A stretch of DNA of 64,000 bases from Stratiolaelaps scimitus (GCA_019614645.1 JABWDB010000007.1:7887501-7951500), one strand, 5' to 3'. Shown: positions 26,093 through 38,494, counted from the first letter of the stretch. The notes: a model not told the origin generated them from the sequence alone. Numbers and translations: made by a program.

Positions 26093-26355
26093 GGTACAAT
26101 GCAATCCTCAATTGTTTATCACTGCAACGGTCACGGCCGCAAATTGTCAAGCTACGTTTGAGTATTGGCGGCCTCAGGGAATATCTGTATGCGATCGGCC
26201 ACCAAAGCGCTTACGAAATTGGACCTCGTATTATTTCAGCCCTATCCCCCCTTGTTTCAGCAATCAAGAGTTGGCGCCCCTATGCGTACAGCTTTATCGA
26301 TTCTCTCAGCATATTATATGGACAATATAGAGAATCACTACGCTGTCTCCACTGA
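26093..26355 (+). CDS. Possible terminal exon of an unidentified plus-strand gene
   Basis: A long pyrimidine-rich stretch from about 26046 ends in CGCATAG (AG at 26091-26092). It is followed by an open frame of 86 codons to a TGA at 26353-26355. The peptide reads naturally, for example GGLREYLYAIGHQSAYEIGP and WRPYAYSFIDSL, with mixed hydrophobic and polar residues and no low complexity. AATAAA follows at 26551-26556, a plausible polyadenylation signal about 200 bases after the stop. The other two plus-strand frames are also open here, which weakens the case, and no family is recognised. It does not resemble the netrin C-terminal domain, so it would not be the end of the netrin gene. Confidence 0.2.
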
Positions 26356-26550
26356 ACAGTTAGAAGGCAAACTATTTTCAAAAATGCCACTACTCGGAGC
26401 CAGCTGTCTCTTCGAACCCCTTTCAGGCTGCCCAAAACCAAGTCAAGTCAATCCTACGAATTAGTTGTTTGGAACCGGTCCGAGTCAGCTGTGGGTGGAG
26501 TGAAGGCTTATTTTATTATGTAAGCGGTTCCTTGCGAACAGGGCACCGGC

Positions 26551-26556
26551 AATAAA
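26551..26556 (+). promoter_or_regulatory. AATAAA polyadenylation-like signal
   Basis: A perfect AATAAA lies about 200 bases after the stop of the possible terminal exon ending at 26355. AATAAA is frequent by chance in such DNA, so it supports the exon only weakly. Confidence 0.2.
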
Positions 26557-26559
26557 TAT

Positions 26560-28440
26560 TGAACGTGGACACCTATTGCGACACGACGCCACGACGAGTT
26601 GCGTCCACGATTACAATCAACCTCGCGACTTCGACGCAGACCGAAGTTCCCTCGTACGTCGGTCCCCTCACCTTGATGGATGTCGCCGATCTACATCTGG
26701 GCAATCCTGACACAACAACCCGCCTGTTCCATATGGCAAACAGTGGTGATACACCCAGATATCACCCGGACAGACAAACACTCCCTTTCAATCTCTCTCT
26801 CTCGGTCTCGGGGACGCTTGTAAACGAAGTGTTTGCTACAGCGTTACCCACCGCTCGAGCGAAGCCAGGGACGTAACTGATTTTCAATACTCGCCCTCGT
26901 CGACTTCGTCCACAAGCACTCGGTGAACATGGTCGGGATCTCGACCCTACCGATGTCCAGACGAATGCGACTTGGCCTCGAAATTGAAAAGCTAACACGG
27001 AGTTTGTCGCTCAGTAGGCTGATTCCTTGTGCCCGTCCATTCAGGTCGGGCCACGCTACGCTGGATCGGCTCGCTGGTGGATCGGTCAGCGTACACGTTC
27101 TTACTCCTCAGCTCATTCGAGGTGACTCGCCGACTCCGTCGGTTGTCTCGACTAGGCCTCGATGCCTGCTTGGAGTGCTGGGCACGATCGTCGTCAAGCC
27201 CAAGAGGTCAACTCCGAAAGGCAGCGCTGAGATGGAGCGGGAACGTGTAAACGAAAAATCAGCCAGACAAGAAAGTCAGTTCGCGAAGGCGACCGCGGCG
27301 ACGCCGGCCAAGGACCCGTAACGCTCACGCTGTGCATTGAATCCAAACGGAGAGGTCAGTGAGTGACACAGCTACCGTGGAACAGTAGATTCTTGAGATC
27401 AAAACGAAGTCGTCAACCGCCTCTTTGTGGACAGCCTTGCTAGCCAGGTATGACATGCCCTGTCAGCCATTGTAGTTCGTGTTGCCAAACAACAGCTTCG
27501 ACAATCTCTGCGAAATAATTAAAGGTGTGTTTACAGAAAGCAAAGGAAAAGTATTTCATAGTTTTGTCCATGCCTTACTACCAGTTATTGTTTCATCATG
27601 TCGAATCATATCCGTTCCCTTTGAACTAAACGGATATGATTCAATATACCCTGCCCACTCGTGTCGGTATATCGGAAATAATTCGAATATTGAGTGCAGT
27701 ATTTAAATGAATGGTGCATATGTAACGCAGCGACGTTGAAATGTCGAACAAAAGTTGCGCTTAACACCAGCTAACGTGCGTTATACGCGAGGGATGTTAT
27801 AGTGGATCGTCGTTGGGGGTCCGAACAGTTAGAAAACTTTCGAAGGCGAGAAGTCGACAACAAAAGACGCAAATCACTTTGGCGGGTTTGTATGACATGA
27901 CGCCTCGACGTGGGCATAATCGTTGTGTCTGTTAGACATTGCCTGTCTGCATAATGCACGTGTCGTATGCGTCTCATGTGCAGGGCCCTAATTAGATCTA
28001 TACTGAAAGTGGATGAGATGTGTACCAGTAAGCACTTTCATTCCGGAACGAAACAAAACAGGCAAATTCGAGCCAATTCCGCCTGCGTCCCCGATCTGTT
28101 TTCATAGAAGGTTCGCTGGTAATCCAGAATCGACAATCTATTATCCTTTAGGAAATGCGGTCTTCTATGAGACATTTTGATTTTACACCACCGTCAGACA
28201 ATGACTATCAACGAACAGAAAGCATGAGATAACTCCCATTTGAGTGACAGTCGAAAACAGAAACGCGCCACGTGTACTTCTCCGTACTTTTCTAGCAAAC
28301 ATACGCATGCAACTGTAAGCTCAAGAGAACAACCTTGTTGCTCTCGTACGACGCTGTGCGCTCAGCCAGGATGTTTTTCTACGCGATATTTTAAACAAAG
28401 TCTTAATCAGGGGATTTGAGCGAGCATGCGAGCAGCGAGA
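26560..28440. other. Unassigned; both strands widely open at 26.56-27.32 kb
   Basis: Between 26.56 and 27.32 kb the GC-rich sequence is open on both strands with charged, protein-like frames and a fair minus-strand donor at about 26672, but no domain is recognised. From 27.32 to 28.44 kb only the 14-bp hairpin at 27.60 kb stands out. Confidence 0.4.
27603..27642. repeat. Perfect 14-bp inverted repeat with a 12-base loop
   Basis: GAATCATATCCGTT at 27603-27616 pairs exactly with AACGGATATGATTC at 27629-27642. There is no gene nearby to explain it. Function unknown. Confidence 0.9.
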
Positions 28441-30293
28441 GAAAAAATACACCCGTCTCTCCGCGCTTCGAGAAGTAGCCCGACCACTCCCGCCCCCCCG
28501 GCCGTCCGGGGCCCCTGTTAGCCGTCAAGCGACACGAACCAGCGTTTGCACAGGCGTTTCAGGCGACCGCCTGCACGAGGGTGCCGTATGCCTTATGCAG
28601 GCAGACGGACAGACAGGCAGCGAACGCGGCCACCCAAGAATCCTCGACATTTCACTTGACTCAATTAAGTGCTGAGAGCACTAATTGAATCGCTTCCTAC
28701 CTCTCGCCTGCGTTCGCTTCACTTCGTCGCTGTGTCGCTTTGCCGCCTGTTTGCGCAATTCTCGTTTCCACTCTGAGTCAGGCAGCCAGAGAGGGAGCCG
28801 GGGCTGGCGCCGCGTGGGGCAGGGACCTCCTCATCCAGTGAGTGGGTGGCCAGCGGGCAGTAGTAGCAGCAGCCGCAGCAGAGGCGGCGGCGGCGGCAGC
28901 GACAACGGACGGAAATCTGACCAGGGAGCCGTGTCAGCCGACAACCGACAGCCAACAGCCGACTGGATAAACGCCGGAGCGAACGCGCGCGCCAGATCCC
29001 GTATCCTCGAACCCTCCGCGTTGTGGGGCTCATCCGAATCTCGGACCTCCTCGCTTAGCTTGGCCTTCTTCTGTAACGACAGCGGACCAGTCGGCCGGCC
29101 AGTGAATGACCTAGCTAGCCGCGGAACTGAACGCAGACGTGGACACGGATACGCGGACATCTCTGTTCTCATCTGCCGGCTCGACCCCCCGGCCTCTGTT
29201 TGCTCCTCGTCATCTTTTTCCGTCCTTTCTTCTTGGCGTTCTTTTCCCCTCTTCAGGGCTTTTCTCTGTTCTTTCTTTCTCCATCGCTTGCTTTCCCTCT
29301 CGCCCTCGATCTCAATCACTTTTCTCCCTCCGCTACCTGCCAGCCCGTCCCCTTCTGATGTCACTACCGACATCCTGCGCTGCTGGCCCTGTTACTTCGT
29401 TTGTTTCCTGCTATGCGTGGCCCCTGGCCGGTCGGGTCTGGTCCAGTTCATGTGACCGGTCGTATGTCCTACGTAGTTCTGTAGCGGTGGCGCCTGTGAT
29501 TCTAGTCTTCTGTCCTGTCATGGATTGTCGCCGCCGCTGCTCCTGCTGCTGTCGCTATTCGCCGTCCCCGTCGTGATCGTATGGCCAAGGTATAGCAGTC
29601 TCTCTACGCCGTGTCTCTAGTGCTTGCCCTGCGGCCTATCGCTAGGCGGTGTGTGTCGGCTGAAGAAAAAATGATGAAGAAACCGACCGTTCGGCAGCGC
29701 CGCCGTCGAAAGAGAAGCCGTTGGCAGCCCTCAGCGCAGAGCAGGGCCACGTCTGTGACCGTCTGCGCGTCGGTGCTGCGGCGAACGGCCAACCGGAGGA
29801 AAGTGGATACATGGCTAAAGCCCACTAGAGTGTCGTACACAGAATCCACATAGTCGAAGCCAGAGAACACTGCCACTGCGACGACTCTCACCAGCAGTCG
29901 GCAGTAGTGGGCAGCCAAAATGGTGGCGTCCTTTGACCTACCCGAGGCCACAAGCGCGATAGCCTGAGAAAGAGAGAGAAGAGAGAGAGAGAGAGAAAGA
30001 TAGATGAGGGATCCCACAAGGACGATGGCCAAGGGACTCAGGCCGACCGAACTGACCGCCGACGTAAGCGACAGCGCTTTCTTCGTAGCCGTTGGTCAGA
30101 AAACGAAGCCAACGAGGGGGGGCCAGCCACATCATACACGGGAGCCGCCAGCGGATAGATGAACGGAGGGACACTCTCCCTTCCTGCTCCGGAACGATGG
30201 CCGCCGACTCGAGTCACCCAGTGTCTCACAGAGGAGACGAACGAGGAAAGCAAGGACCTCTTCGACGTCCGCCCCTGTTCCTTCCATCTATAG
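28440..30293. other. GC- and pyrimidine-rich block, possibly promoter or UTR
   Basis: Visibly GC- and CpG-rich from 28.45 to about 29.1 kb with CAG/CGG triplets. A long C/T-dominated tract covers about 29.20-29.34 kb, including the acceptor-like CCCCTCTTCAG near 29257. GA-rich sequence follows near 29.97 kb. Long frames occur on both strands (256 residues plus, 180 residues minus) because stops are rare in such composition. It could be a promoter with untranslated exon, and the possible microexon at 30294 follows. Confidence 0.35.
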
Positions 30294-30341
30294 CTTGCCT
30301 CAATGACATCCATGTAGATGTTGAAGCTGAGTGGGACGAGG
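30294..30341 (+). CDS. Possible 48-bp microexon downstream of a GC-rich region
   Basis: A pyrimidine tract ending CCATCTATAG (to 30293) and a donor GAGG/GTAAGTCA (GT at 30342) enclose exactly 48 bp. Two of three frames hit stops. The open one reads CLNDIHVDVEAEWDE, an acidic stretch, and is symmetric (phase 1 in, phase 1 out). Short symmetric exons of this kind are common in animal neuronal genes, where they are alternatively spliced. No domain or gene is recognised. It lies just downstream of the GC-rich 28.4-30.2 kb block that could hold a promoter and first exon, which would make it an early exon of a plus-strand gene. Confidence 0.22.
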
Positions 30342-32152
30342 GTAAGTCACGACGCCCGGGATAGGATATAGAGGAGACAGGCAGTGCTGCCGGTGGTAAT
30401 ACATGGTAGTGATAGTGGTGGCGGTAAGTTACTGAGGAAAATCGGAGCCGCAGATTTCCGGGGGCGCACGACATCACCGCCAATAGCGAGCTCTATTTGG
30501 CGGATAAGCGTATGTGCATGGGGCATGTAGCTGCCGCATAAACGCTCCACCATCTTGTACATTTTGTGATTGGATTGTGCGACCAAGCATTTGTCTAGTA
30601 ATTGCCTTTGCATATTGAGAGCTCATTCAGCTAGCAGGATTTTTACATTGGGGATTTTTGGGAACGACAGAGAACCAACGGCTGAGGCGTAAGGTCAGCA
30701 GTACGAATGACAAACAAGTCGCTTGTTTATATTTGCAAATTTTTTGAAAGTATGTAATCAGCTCGTAAGGCTCCCGACCTAATATGAAGTGTGATGGAGG
30801 AGAGGCCATATCTAAACAGTTCCCATTACTCTAACCATGTTTAACCATGATCAGGACATGAGCTCAAACAAATCTGCGAGCATTGGTCAGAAAACACAAA
30901 CAAACCCTCGGACTTCAGTTGTTGCCCCAATGCCACCCAGAGGATGAAAGTGATGTGGAATACAACTGCCGGTTCCGAAACGGACTGTTCTGAAACTCGA
31001 CAACTCCGACGATGACTTACCCAGTCGACAAGTGACAATGCTATATACACAATATATACTTCTTACATAAAATACGAGCTGCCATCTCTATGCCGATCGT
31101 ATTCCACTGGTCGGTGTCGCCCCCAAACACAGCAGAGATGCATGCAGCGCTCTAAGATTTGAGTATGCCCAGGCAAGTTCTAGGGGCACCTAGACTAATG
31201 TTCATATTTAGTCAAAACCTGCTCAACGAACTCGCTGCAACCTAGACTCCGATAAGTTATCGAGTGGAGAGACCGCGAGAGAGGCTACAGACATCGTTGA
31301 TGTTGATTGGAATCGTTGTGCGAGTGAACGAACGACTGATCGCTGAAACATTCATTAGTACTCAGAGGAGAGACGCGGACAGGACGGTACGGCGATCTGA
31401 GGTTGTGCCAGTGCCGCTGATTACAATCTGTTAGGCTATTTGAATAGCTTAACAATGTGCTGGCGAACGCCTGCGGCGCAAATCACCGACTGTACATATA
31501 TGTGGTAATGTCCACTGCATGCGAATCGACGATGGCGTGGAGGGAATGAGTCCTCGGTGAAGTTTACTGTCGTGATTAATCTATTGCAATTTTACGTGCA
31601 TCCTATCATTTCTAATTATATCGGGCAATTTCTGATATTTTTGTGCTGATATTGCGATGTTTCCTTCACATGATGTTAAGTTCCTGCGATTCAGAATAAC
31701 ATTAGTGATTTTTGACTTGTAGATCCATTTAGGATATGACGAATATCCGTCCATAGATATATGGCTTATGAAGCATACGTAACTAAAATTCGTTGTAAAA
31801 AAAATCAAGTATAGTAAAAACAGTTCATAGAATAGAACTCTTGTGCAAGTAATTACAAATGCAGATAGGTACTATAGCATGTAAAATTAATTATGTACAT
31901 AAAATGAATATAAAAGGTCAGTCATGTGTTGCGTTGTGGTGAAATGTTAGTCATGCATTTTTTCTTTCCCTCTGTAGTATCCTTCGAAATAATGTGGCAA
32001 CCGCTAACCGTATATACCAGCGAGTTCGTTAGGAATTGAGGGGGGGGATGCTTATATCTTCGAAGTCGATAATTTGGCATGGCGACCACGATATTGATAC
32101 GGATCATTCGGTTGACCGTGGCCATTCAGCTAAGTCTTGAGTACAACCCGCA

Positions 32153-32179
32153 TCTTTACGTTCGTAGGCCACGTAAAGA
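32153..32179. repeat. Perfect 9-bp hairpin, first of a tandem pair
   Basis: TCTTTACGT at 32153-32161 pairs perfectly with ACGTAAAGA at 32171-32179 around a 9-base loop. It sits 10 bases before a much longer perfect hairpin. Confidence 0.9.
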
Positions 32180-32188
32180 ACGTAAGAA

Positions 32189-32235
32189 CGGTGTGAATAG
32201 TTCCTTGCCACGACTGCAAGGAACTATTCACACCG
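32189..32235. repeat. Perfect 20-bp hairpin with a 7-base loop
   Basis: Arm 32189-32208 (CGGTGTGAATAGTTCCTTGC) is the exact reverse complement of 32216-32235, around the loop CACGACT. A perfect 20-bp stem with so short a loop is not expected by chance in 64 kb. It could be a recent fold-back (template-switch) event, the heart of a small palindromic element, or an RNA hairpin. The stem is shorter than a typical animal pre-miRNA. Confidence 0.95.
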
Positions 32236-33034
32236 CTGGGACACCTTGGCCTCGGACAAAGGAATGATGGAAGTGGAGACCAATCGGGAAAGTTGTAGGT
32301 CGCTCCCCGTTGTGGCTTCCAGTTCGACCTGTGTTCGCTTTTCGAAGCTGGCAATTCTTCGATAAATTCAACGTCTATCGCAGATTCGTCGGCAGCAATT
32401 ACAGTGTGTGGACCCGGTTCCATGCAGAAATCCACGAAAGGCAATACCACAACAGTAGGACGTCATGCCAAAACATCGATTACGGTTGAATTTTCGACTG
32501 GCAGACGGATAATGTTCAGAGTATGTACACAGTGATCTTGAGGCTACGACCTACGCAGTGGCCTCCACAAATGCTCAACAGCGATCCAAATTGACCAGAT
32601 GAAATCGAACAGATTCCACAGATTCTACGGAATGGCATTTCTACAACAATGCACACTATGTATGTTGGCGTTGTTGTTGTTGGCGTTGTTGTTGCTGCAG
32701 CAGCTACAACCCTGGTTATTAGAGGGTCTATCCTAATCTATTAGACGCCATTCGGGCTAGTGCAAATATGAGAAGTGAGAAAGATGGTAGACGTAAGCTA
32801 ATCTCTCTCTGAACAGTTCGTAGTTGAGTTCAGTTTTATTCTCGGCTGCTGTTGTGGACGAACCGCCAATGCAGACTCTCATGGGGCGGCCACAGCAGCT
32901 TCCCCAGTGAACATGTTATGACTTGTGGTCCTAGACTTTTTCACTGGTACTCACTGACGGACCAGTTGAGCCGGCGGTGGCTACTGCTGTTGTTGTTGTT
33001 GCTGTTGCAGATGTTTTTGTTGTCGCTGTTGATA

Positions 33035-33057
33035 TTGTTGTTGTTGTTGTTGTTGTT
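33035..33057 (+). repeat. (GTT)n microsatellite
   Basis: The longest of several GTT/GCT runs between 32.98 and 33.06 kb. Confidence 0.9.
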
Positions 33058-33570
33058 ACAAGCGACCATGCGAGGCTGAGCCATCGTCCGCCTCCGCTTC
33101 GAGCTAGGAGCCAGTGTAGGCGGCGCTAGGCTATATAATAATGTTTTTAGTTATAAAAAGCTGCTACTGCTGCTGCTGTTTCTTCGGCGTCCGTCAGTCC
33201 GTGCAAGCGTCTAGCCGTAGATGGCCAGCAGTAGTGGAGGCAAGGAAGGTGATGGTGGTGGGCACGCTGCTATAGCAAGCAAGGGGCATTGCGCTGCCGT
33301 GGTGCGAGTGGTGACGGCGGCGTCGACGGTGGCTGCTGCTGCCGCAGTCCTCCTCGTCCAGCGTTGCCGACACCGGTGCGCCTCATAAAGAACAACGAGG
33401 AGCGGTCTCAGAGGTAGGGAGGGTCCGGTGCAAAGCGGGGCCGCTAAAAGAATGAGTGGGTGAGTGACTTGCTCCCCGTAGACGGCAATGGGCCAGCACC
33501 AGAGGAAGCGGCGATATCCAGCCACGCTGTGTGTGAGAGTTCAGGGTGGTACCGATGATGATGGTACGCG

Positions 33571-33595
33571 TATATATATATATATATATATATAT
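33571..33595. repeat. (TA)n microsatellite
   Basis: Pure alternation of 25 bases. Confidence 0.95.
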
Positions 33596-36500
33596 GGAGT
33601 TCCTGGATGTGGGTGAATGTGTGTGCAGAGCTGCGCACGGAAGAAGAGAAGAAAATCGGCCTCGTTTTAACGTAATTACGCTACTACCGTAGGCGGCACG
33701 GCTGGACGCTGGCGCCTCCAGCGCACGCCAACAGAGAGAAATGAAGAGAGAGCTGAACGAAGATGAAGGCAAGGAGTACGAAGCTGATATTGTATAATAT
33801 GACGGTGAAGACGTTGGATGGAGAAGGCAATGAATCATGCTGAGTCGTACGGGACGTAGGTTGGAAATTTATTAGTATAGTTTGTGTTAGTTTATTAAGC
33901 AAATGTTGTCCCGTAGCTGCAGTCAATTTGCATATGTGCTAGAAAGGCGATGAAATTGACTGAAAGTAATGTGATTAGCGTCTAGTTAGCTGCGACACTG
34001 CCTCCGCGCAGTTAGATGGTGGTAGTGTCTATATGCATATATCACCGTAGCGACCACAATATGGACCGAAATGATGACTGCTGATGTGGGGTTCGCCCAG
34101 ACTATAATAACAAGCACGACTCCGACCCTAAAAGAAAGAATAGTGGTCTATCAAAGAAGGCCCCTATAGGCGGTACGAAAGCGTAAACAATCAATCTTGC
34201 TTGAATATTCCTTGCGCCGAAGTGATCCTCATCATCGCCACTCATGAGACCATAACTCACAATTCATGTTGAACTTGCGCAACGAGTATGACAGCTAGAG
34301 TCAAGCAAAAACACAACGAAGCTGAAATAGTTATTCGATAGTGCGTGCACCTGTTGCCATACATGCACCCGATACGAAAGTGTTATGTATCGATGGGGTC
34401 TGACTCCCGGGGGTCCGGTACAGTTCCGCCTCATCGGGCCTCTCTCTGTGTGTCTACTTGACGGGTCTTTTGCTGGCAATTTAGGACGACTCCCCAAGGA
34501 ATCCTCTTGTGCCTTGCATTTGCCTTGTATTGCCTACCCCTGATGTGGTGCCCCGACCAGAGGAAATTGTTCATTTATATCCTTCTAATGAGGTACATCG
34601 GTTGCGCGTGTATGAGAGCTATTGGGATGTTCAATAGGAATTATTCATTGGTGAGATAATACATGAGAGCCGATGGGCCAAAATGTTACCATGCTTGTAG
34701 AGAGAATAAAGTCCTCACTCGATGTCCTGAAGGTCATGGTGACTTTGAAAATTAAGAACTTGCCGGTTCAGCAAGCAATTTTAATGATTGCTAAGGACTT
34801 TGAAGAGTCCAAGTGGAGAATTGTTGCACGTACAGCCAGCACCGCGTTGTTTCTCAATAGCTCTCATACATGTACATATGCATATACACCATAATTGATC
34901 ATTCGACCATAAAATTTCGCATGAAACAACGATTGCGGAATATAGCAAAAAAGGCGTAAACGAGACCCACGCTTGTAACAGTGCTTTTCAGAACTAGAAC
35001 TGGCTAGCCGTCAACCTGGGGTTTCATCTAACGATTGCTCCGCCTAAGCGGGCGGTGATAATCTAGTGAGAGTCCCTGTCCGCGTCTCATGCAGAACTCC
35101 GTTCCCCTAGGCGAAAGGAACTGTTGAGAGCCCGGGGCGTCCCTTCGATTGAGAGCCTCTTCATGGCGAGTGGTTGGCAAGAACTCAACCGTATACAATA
35201 CAACGATACATGCCAATGTGTTCATTATAATTAGACGATTTCTACTCAGAAGCCTAGTTCTGAGTCTGTGTACGCATGCAGTCTTGGTCTGCAGCGAGAC
35301 AATTCCGCAGGCGATGTGTCTTGATTACCGCCTCTATTCGAGAGCCAAGCTGGCGGGTTTTGCATCAGCTTAGGAAGGAATCCTGCCAGCCTGCTGCTTC
35401 AAAGCTATTGAGGTCTTGAAATATGTACATACGGATGCACGCAGCGCAGCTGGGGGTGCAACACGCCTTTGGCTAGCTGAGAAGGCTGCGCAGTTTACTT
35501 CGTGCTGTGAGCAGAGTTGGCCGACCAGTGACGCTACGTGTGGCTTTAATAACAGTCGCAATCAGTTCAATCATGAATTTCCCGTTGAATGCTGGAGTAG
35601 ACTTGCGGAAACGGCTGAGTCGAGCATCGGGTCTCCATCTGCCTTGATGTGCGGACGTCATGGTTAGCTACACCAAGCATAGTTAGCTGTTGCACCGAGC
35701 GTAGAAACTAAAAGCAGATCGGGAACGAAGACTTGAAGTGAACGATTGAAAGATCAGGCCAAATTCTACTGTGGAAATCCTTTCTCACTGTATTGGATCA
35801 GATGTGCCACTGAGCGTCGATACGCGTTGTGAACACCTCGTATAAGCGACCGCGCTCCGTGTAGCCTTATTCTTGTTTTTTTGATTAATATTGTAGGGGG
35901 ATTGAACACGAGCGGCAACCGCAAAGGCTATATGGAGCCGTCGCTTTACGAGAAAAATATGATCCAATCATCGATATGAGCCAGTGCGTCGGATTAAGAA
36001 TCAGGTTACTGTTTTGCTTCGCATTACAATTGAATACGGCCGAAACAATTGGATTTTCCTGAGATTGGAGAGAAGATTGTCGCTATACCGACAACCCCCG
36101 CTTTTCACGTTAATCCACTTTGCCCGAGGCAACGTTGATCATCATTATTAAGACAGACTAGTCTAATTATCAACTGATTTTCTTTTAAAAGCTAATTAAT
36201 ATCCGGCTAGATATTTACCAGCCAAATATTTACTGCTGAGGTCATTTATTACAGGTCAACCAAATGGTGTCGTCACTTTTAAGACCCCGTACTTTTGCCG
36301 CGAGCGGTAATAAGTTCATGCGCATAATATCAAAGATACGTGGCAATTAATGCAACCCTCTGATATATGTACTACACTTTGGTGTGGCACAGATTTTTTA
36401 AAATGTGCAACAAATCTAAGAATCAGGCGACGTTGATACCACGATAACAGGGTGATGTAACATCAGCGTCCTTGAACGCGTGGGCAGCTACGACACGAAT

Positions 36501-37691
36501 ATAAAATCGTGTTACGATTTTACGATTGTTGCGTGTTCAAACGACGTTCGAGCAACAACAGAGGGAAGGGGACAGGGCCGTACGTGTCAGCTAAGGCGCC
36601 ATAGGGGACGTCCTAGTAACTAGTGATTAGATACAATACATTGTACCTGGATACGAAAGCGTCCGTGTCAGTGACCCTATAAAGGACTTCCGTCACGTTT
36701 TAGGTCTTTATACTCTCAAATCCAGTGAAGTTAGGTTTTGTCCCTGATCCGCAACGCAGCCTATCTTTGAGACCTTTGAAAGAACAATAAACTCAGGCCC
36801 CTCACCACGGGTGAACGGACAATACAGATATATATATTTATATATGCATGGGCATGTGATCATTTCGTAATCACATTTTGTAATATACTAGTATCTCTAT
36901 GGTTGTGCTCGCAAGTTCATACCTCACTCAAGTGAATTTCGTGAGATCGTTGTTGCTAACACCTCCTTCTGCACTGACATAGCTATTATACAATGCGATG
37001 CACCTTTGCCTGAATTCTGTGTCAATTCAAGATCATGAATCGCTTTTATCCTGGGGACGTTTAGCCACCTGCCAACCTTTTACCATAATTGATCAGGGGG
37101 CCGAAATGTCAAAACGTGCCTGCATTAGCCATCGCGCCAGGGGATTGCCTACTGCTTGAGGAGGTCAAACGTGCAATAAATGTTACGTTGCGAAACATCT
37201 TTATTGTCTGTGGCTAGAGTAGACAAGCAACAATAGCAACCGAGGTGTGGGACGGGGAAATCCACGTTTATAAAATACGCCTACATGGGGAGGATGGTAG
37301 TAAATCGGACTTCACAATTTACTACGTTCACGGGTATTGTATCACTTAATGATCTCATTGTGTAACAGTGTGGCAAGCCGACATTTGAACGGGACTCAAT
37401 CGCAAGGTGGTCTATAATGATCTCTCTTTGGTGTAGGCATGTTTGCGTCGGCTAATGCTGCAATGCTTTTAACTGAAAACATAATTCCCGGGTATGATTT
37501 GATTGTGTAACGTTTTTTTTTTGTTTAATTTGCGGAAATGCTGCAGCGCAGGATACTGTTTCCATTGGCTGAATGGTCTACCCAATTCTGTGGCAATCAT
37601 ACAGAACGCGAGATAATGTTCTTGCGATGGACAAGGCCGGTGGAAGCTACAAAAGTGGTGGTGCACATTACAATGGCATCAGCATGAATAG

Positions 37692-37716
37692 TATATATAT
37701 ATATATATATATATAT
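37692..37716. repeat. (TA)n microsatellite
   Basis: Pure alternation of 25 bases. Confidence 0.95.
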
Positions 37717-37896
37717 CGGATAAGTTCGCCCATAAGTACAATTCAGTATGAAAATGAGGAGCATGTATCAATTCGCATAGGCATTGCCTCAACAGAATAT
37801 CAAGGGTAAGTAGGACGATATGACCTTGGTCAACGCAGTATACAGGGTCAGGTGAAAGAAAGGAATGGGTGAGACATTTAGCACTGCAGTGTGAAT

Positions 37897-37916
37897 CCGT
37901 CGAAGGCCTTCGACGG
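37897..37916. repeat. Perfect 20-bp palindrome
   Basis: CCGTCGAAGG is followed directly by CCTTCGACGG. Such a site could bind a dimeric protein or form a small cruciform. No neighbouring gene clarifies its role. Confidence 0.9.
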
Positions 37917-38454
37917 CTCAGAGGAAACATGGCCCGAAACTGAGTTACAACTGGACGAATTAGTAATAACGATAATGGTGAGAAGTGTAGTAGAGCGATA
38001 GATAGAGCTGTTGTTTGTGTGGTTGTCGCAATTCGAACCGTTCAATCTACTGAGCTGGGAATAAACCTGTTCATTCGATTTTAACCACGGAACCAACCTC
38101 AACATATCGCGTACACGATAACGATCTGTATAATGTAACGGCTACGAATGCATCATTCCAAGTTATTTACCATCCCGCCTACCGACGTGCGCAATCGATT
38201 TTCGATCATTTTCAGAACACCACAATGACATCCGAGTACACCACGGGTTGATAAACTTTTGTTTTACATTCCTGTCTATCTGACGAATGTGTTATTTAGA
38301 TTTATCTGACCCCGGTGTGTATAACATAAAGAGAAACGGTATATCTGGTCAACAGCTACCAAAACAAGAGTAGGCAGACTTGATTGAAGATATGCCCTTA
38401 GCCTTGCAGGTGTAACAGTGTACGCTTAGATGAACGAAGCGCCGCAGACTCAGA

Positions 38455-38494
<40 letters not shown>
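38455..38494. repeat. (TA)n microsatellite, among the longest in the window
   Basis: About 40 bases of alternation with one interruption near the start. Confidence 0.95.

Noticed and set aside
28685..29455. The longest open frame, 256 residues on the plus strand
   Set aside because: It lacks an ATG start, is low-complexity (serine, glycine, arginine), faces a 180-residue frame on the other strand and lies in GC-rich sequence where stops are rare.
36502..36522. 9-bp hairpin; similar short ones at 43696-43718 and 47381-47400
   Set aside because: Stems of 8-9 bp with short loops are expected a few times by chance in 64 kb.
37747..37805. Exon-like segment ending in GG/GTAAGT with peptide YENEEHVSIRIGIASTEYQ
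   Set aside because: The donor is strong, but the proposed acceptor has no pyrimidine tract and the segment adjoins a (TA)n array.
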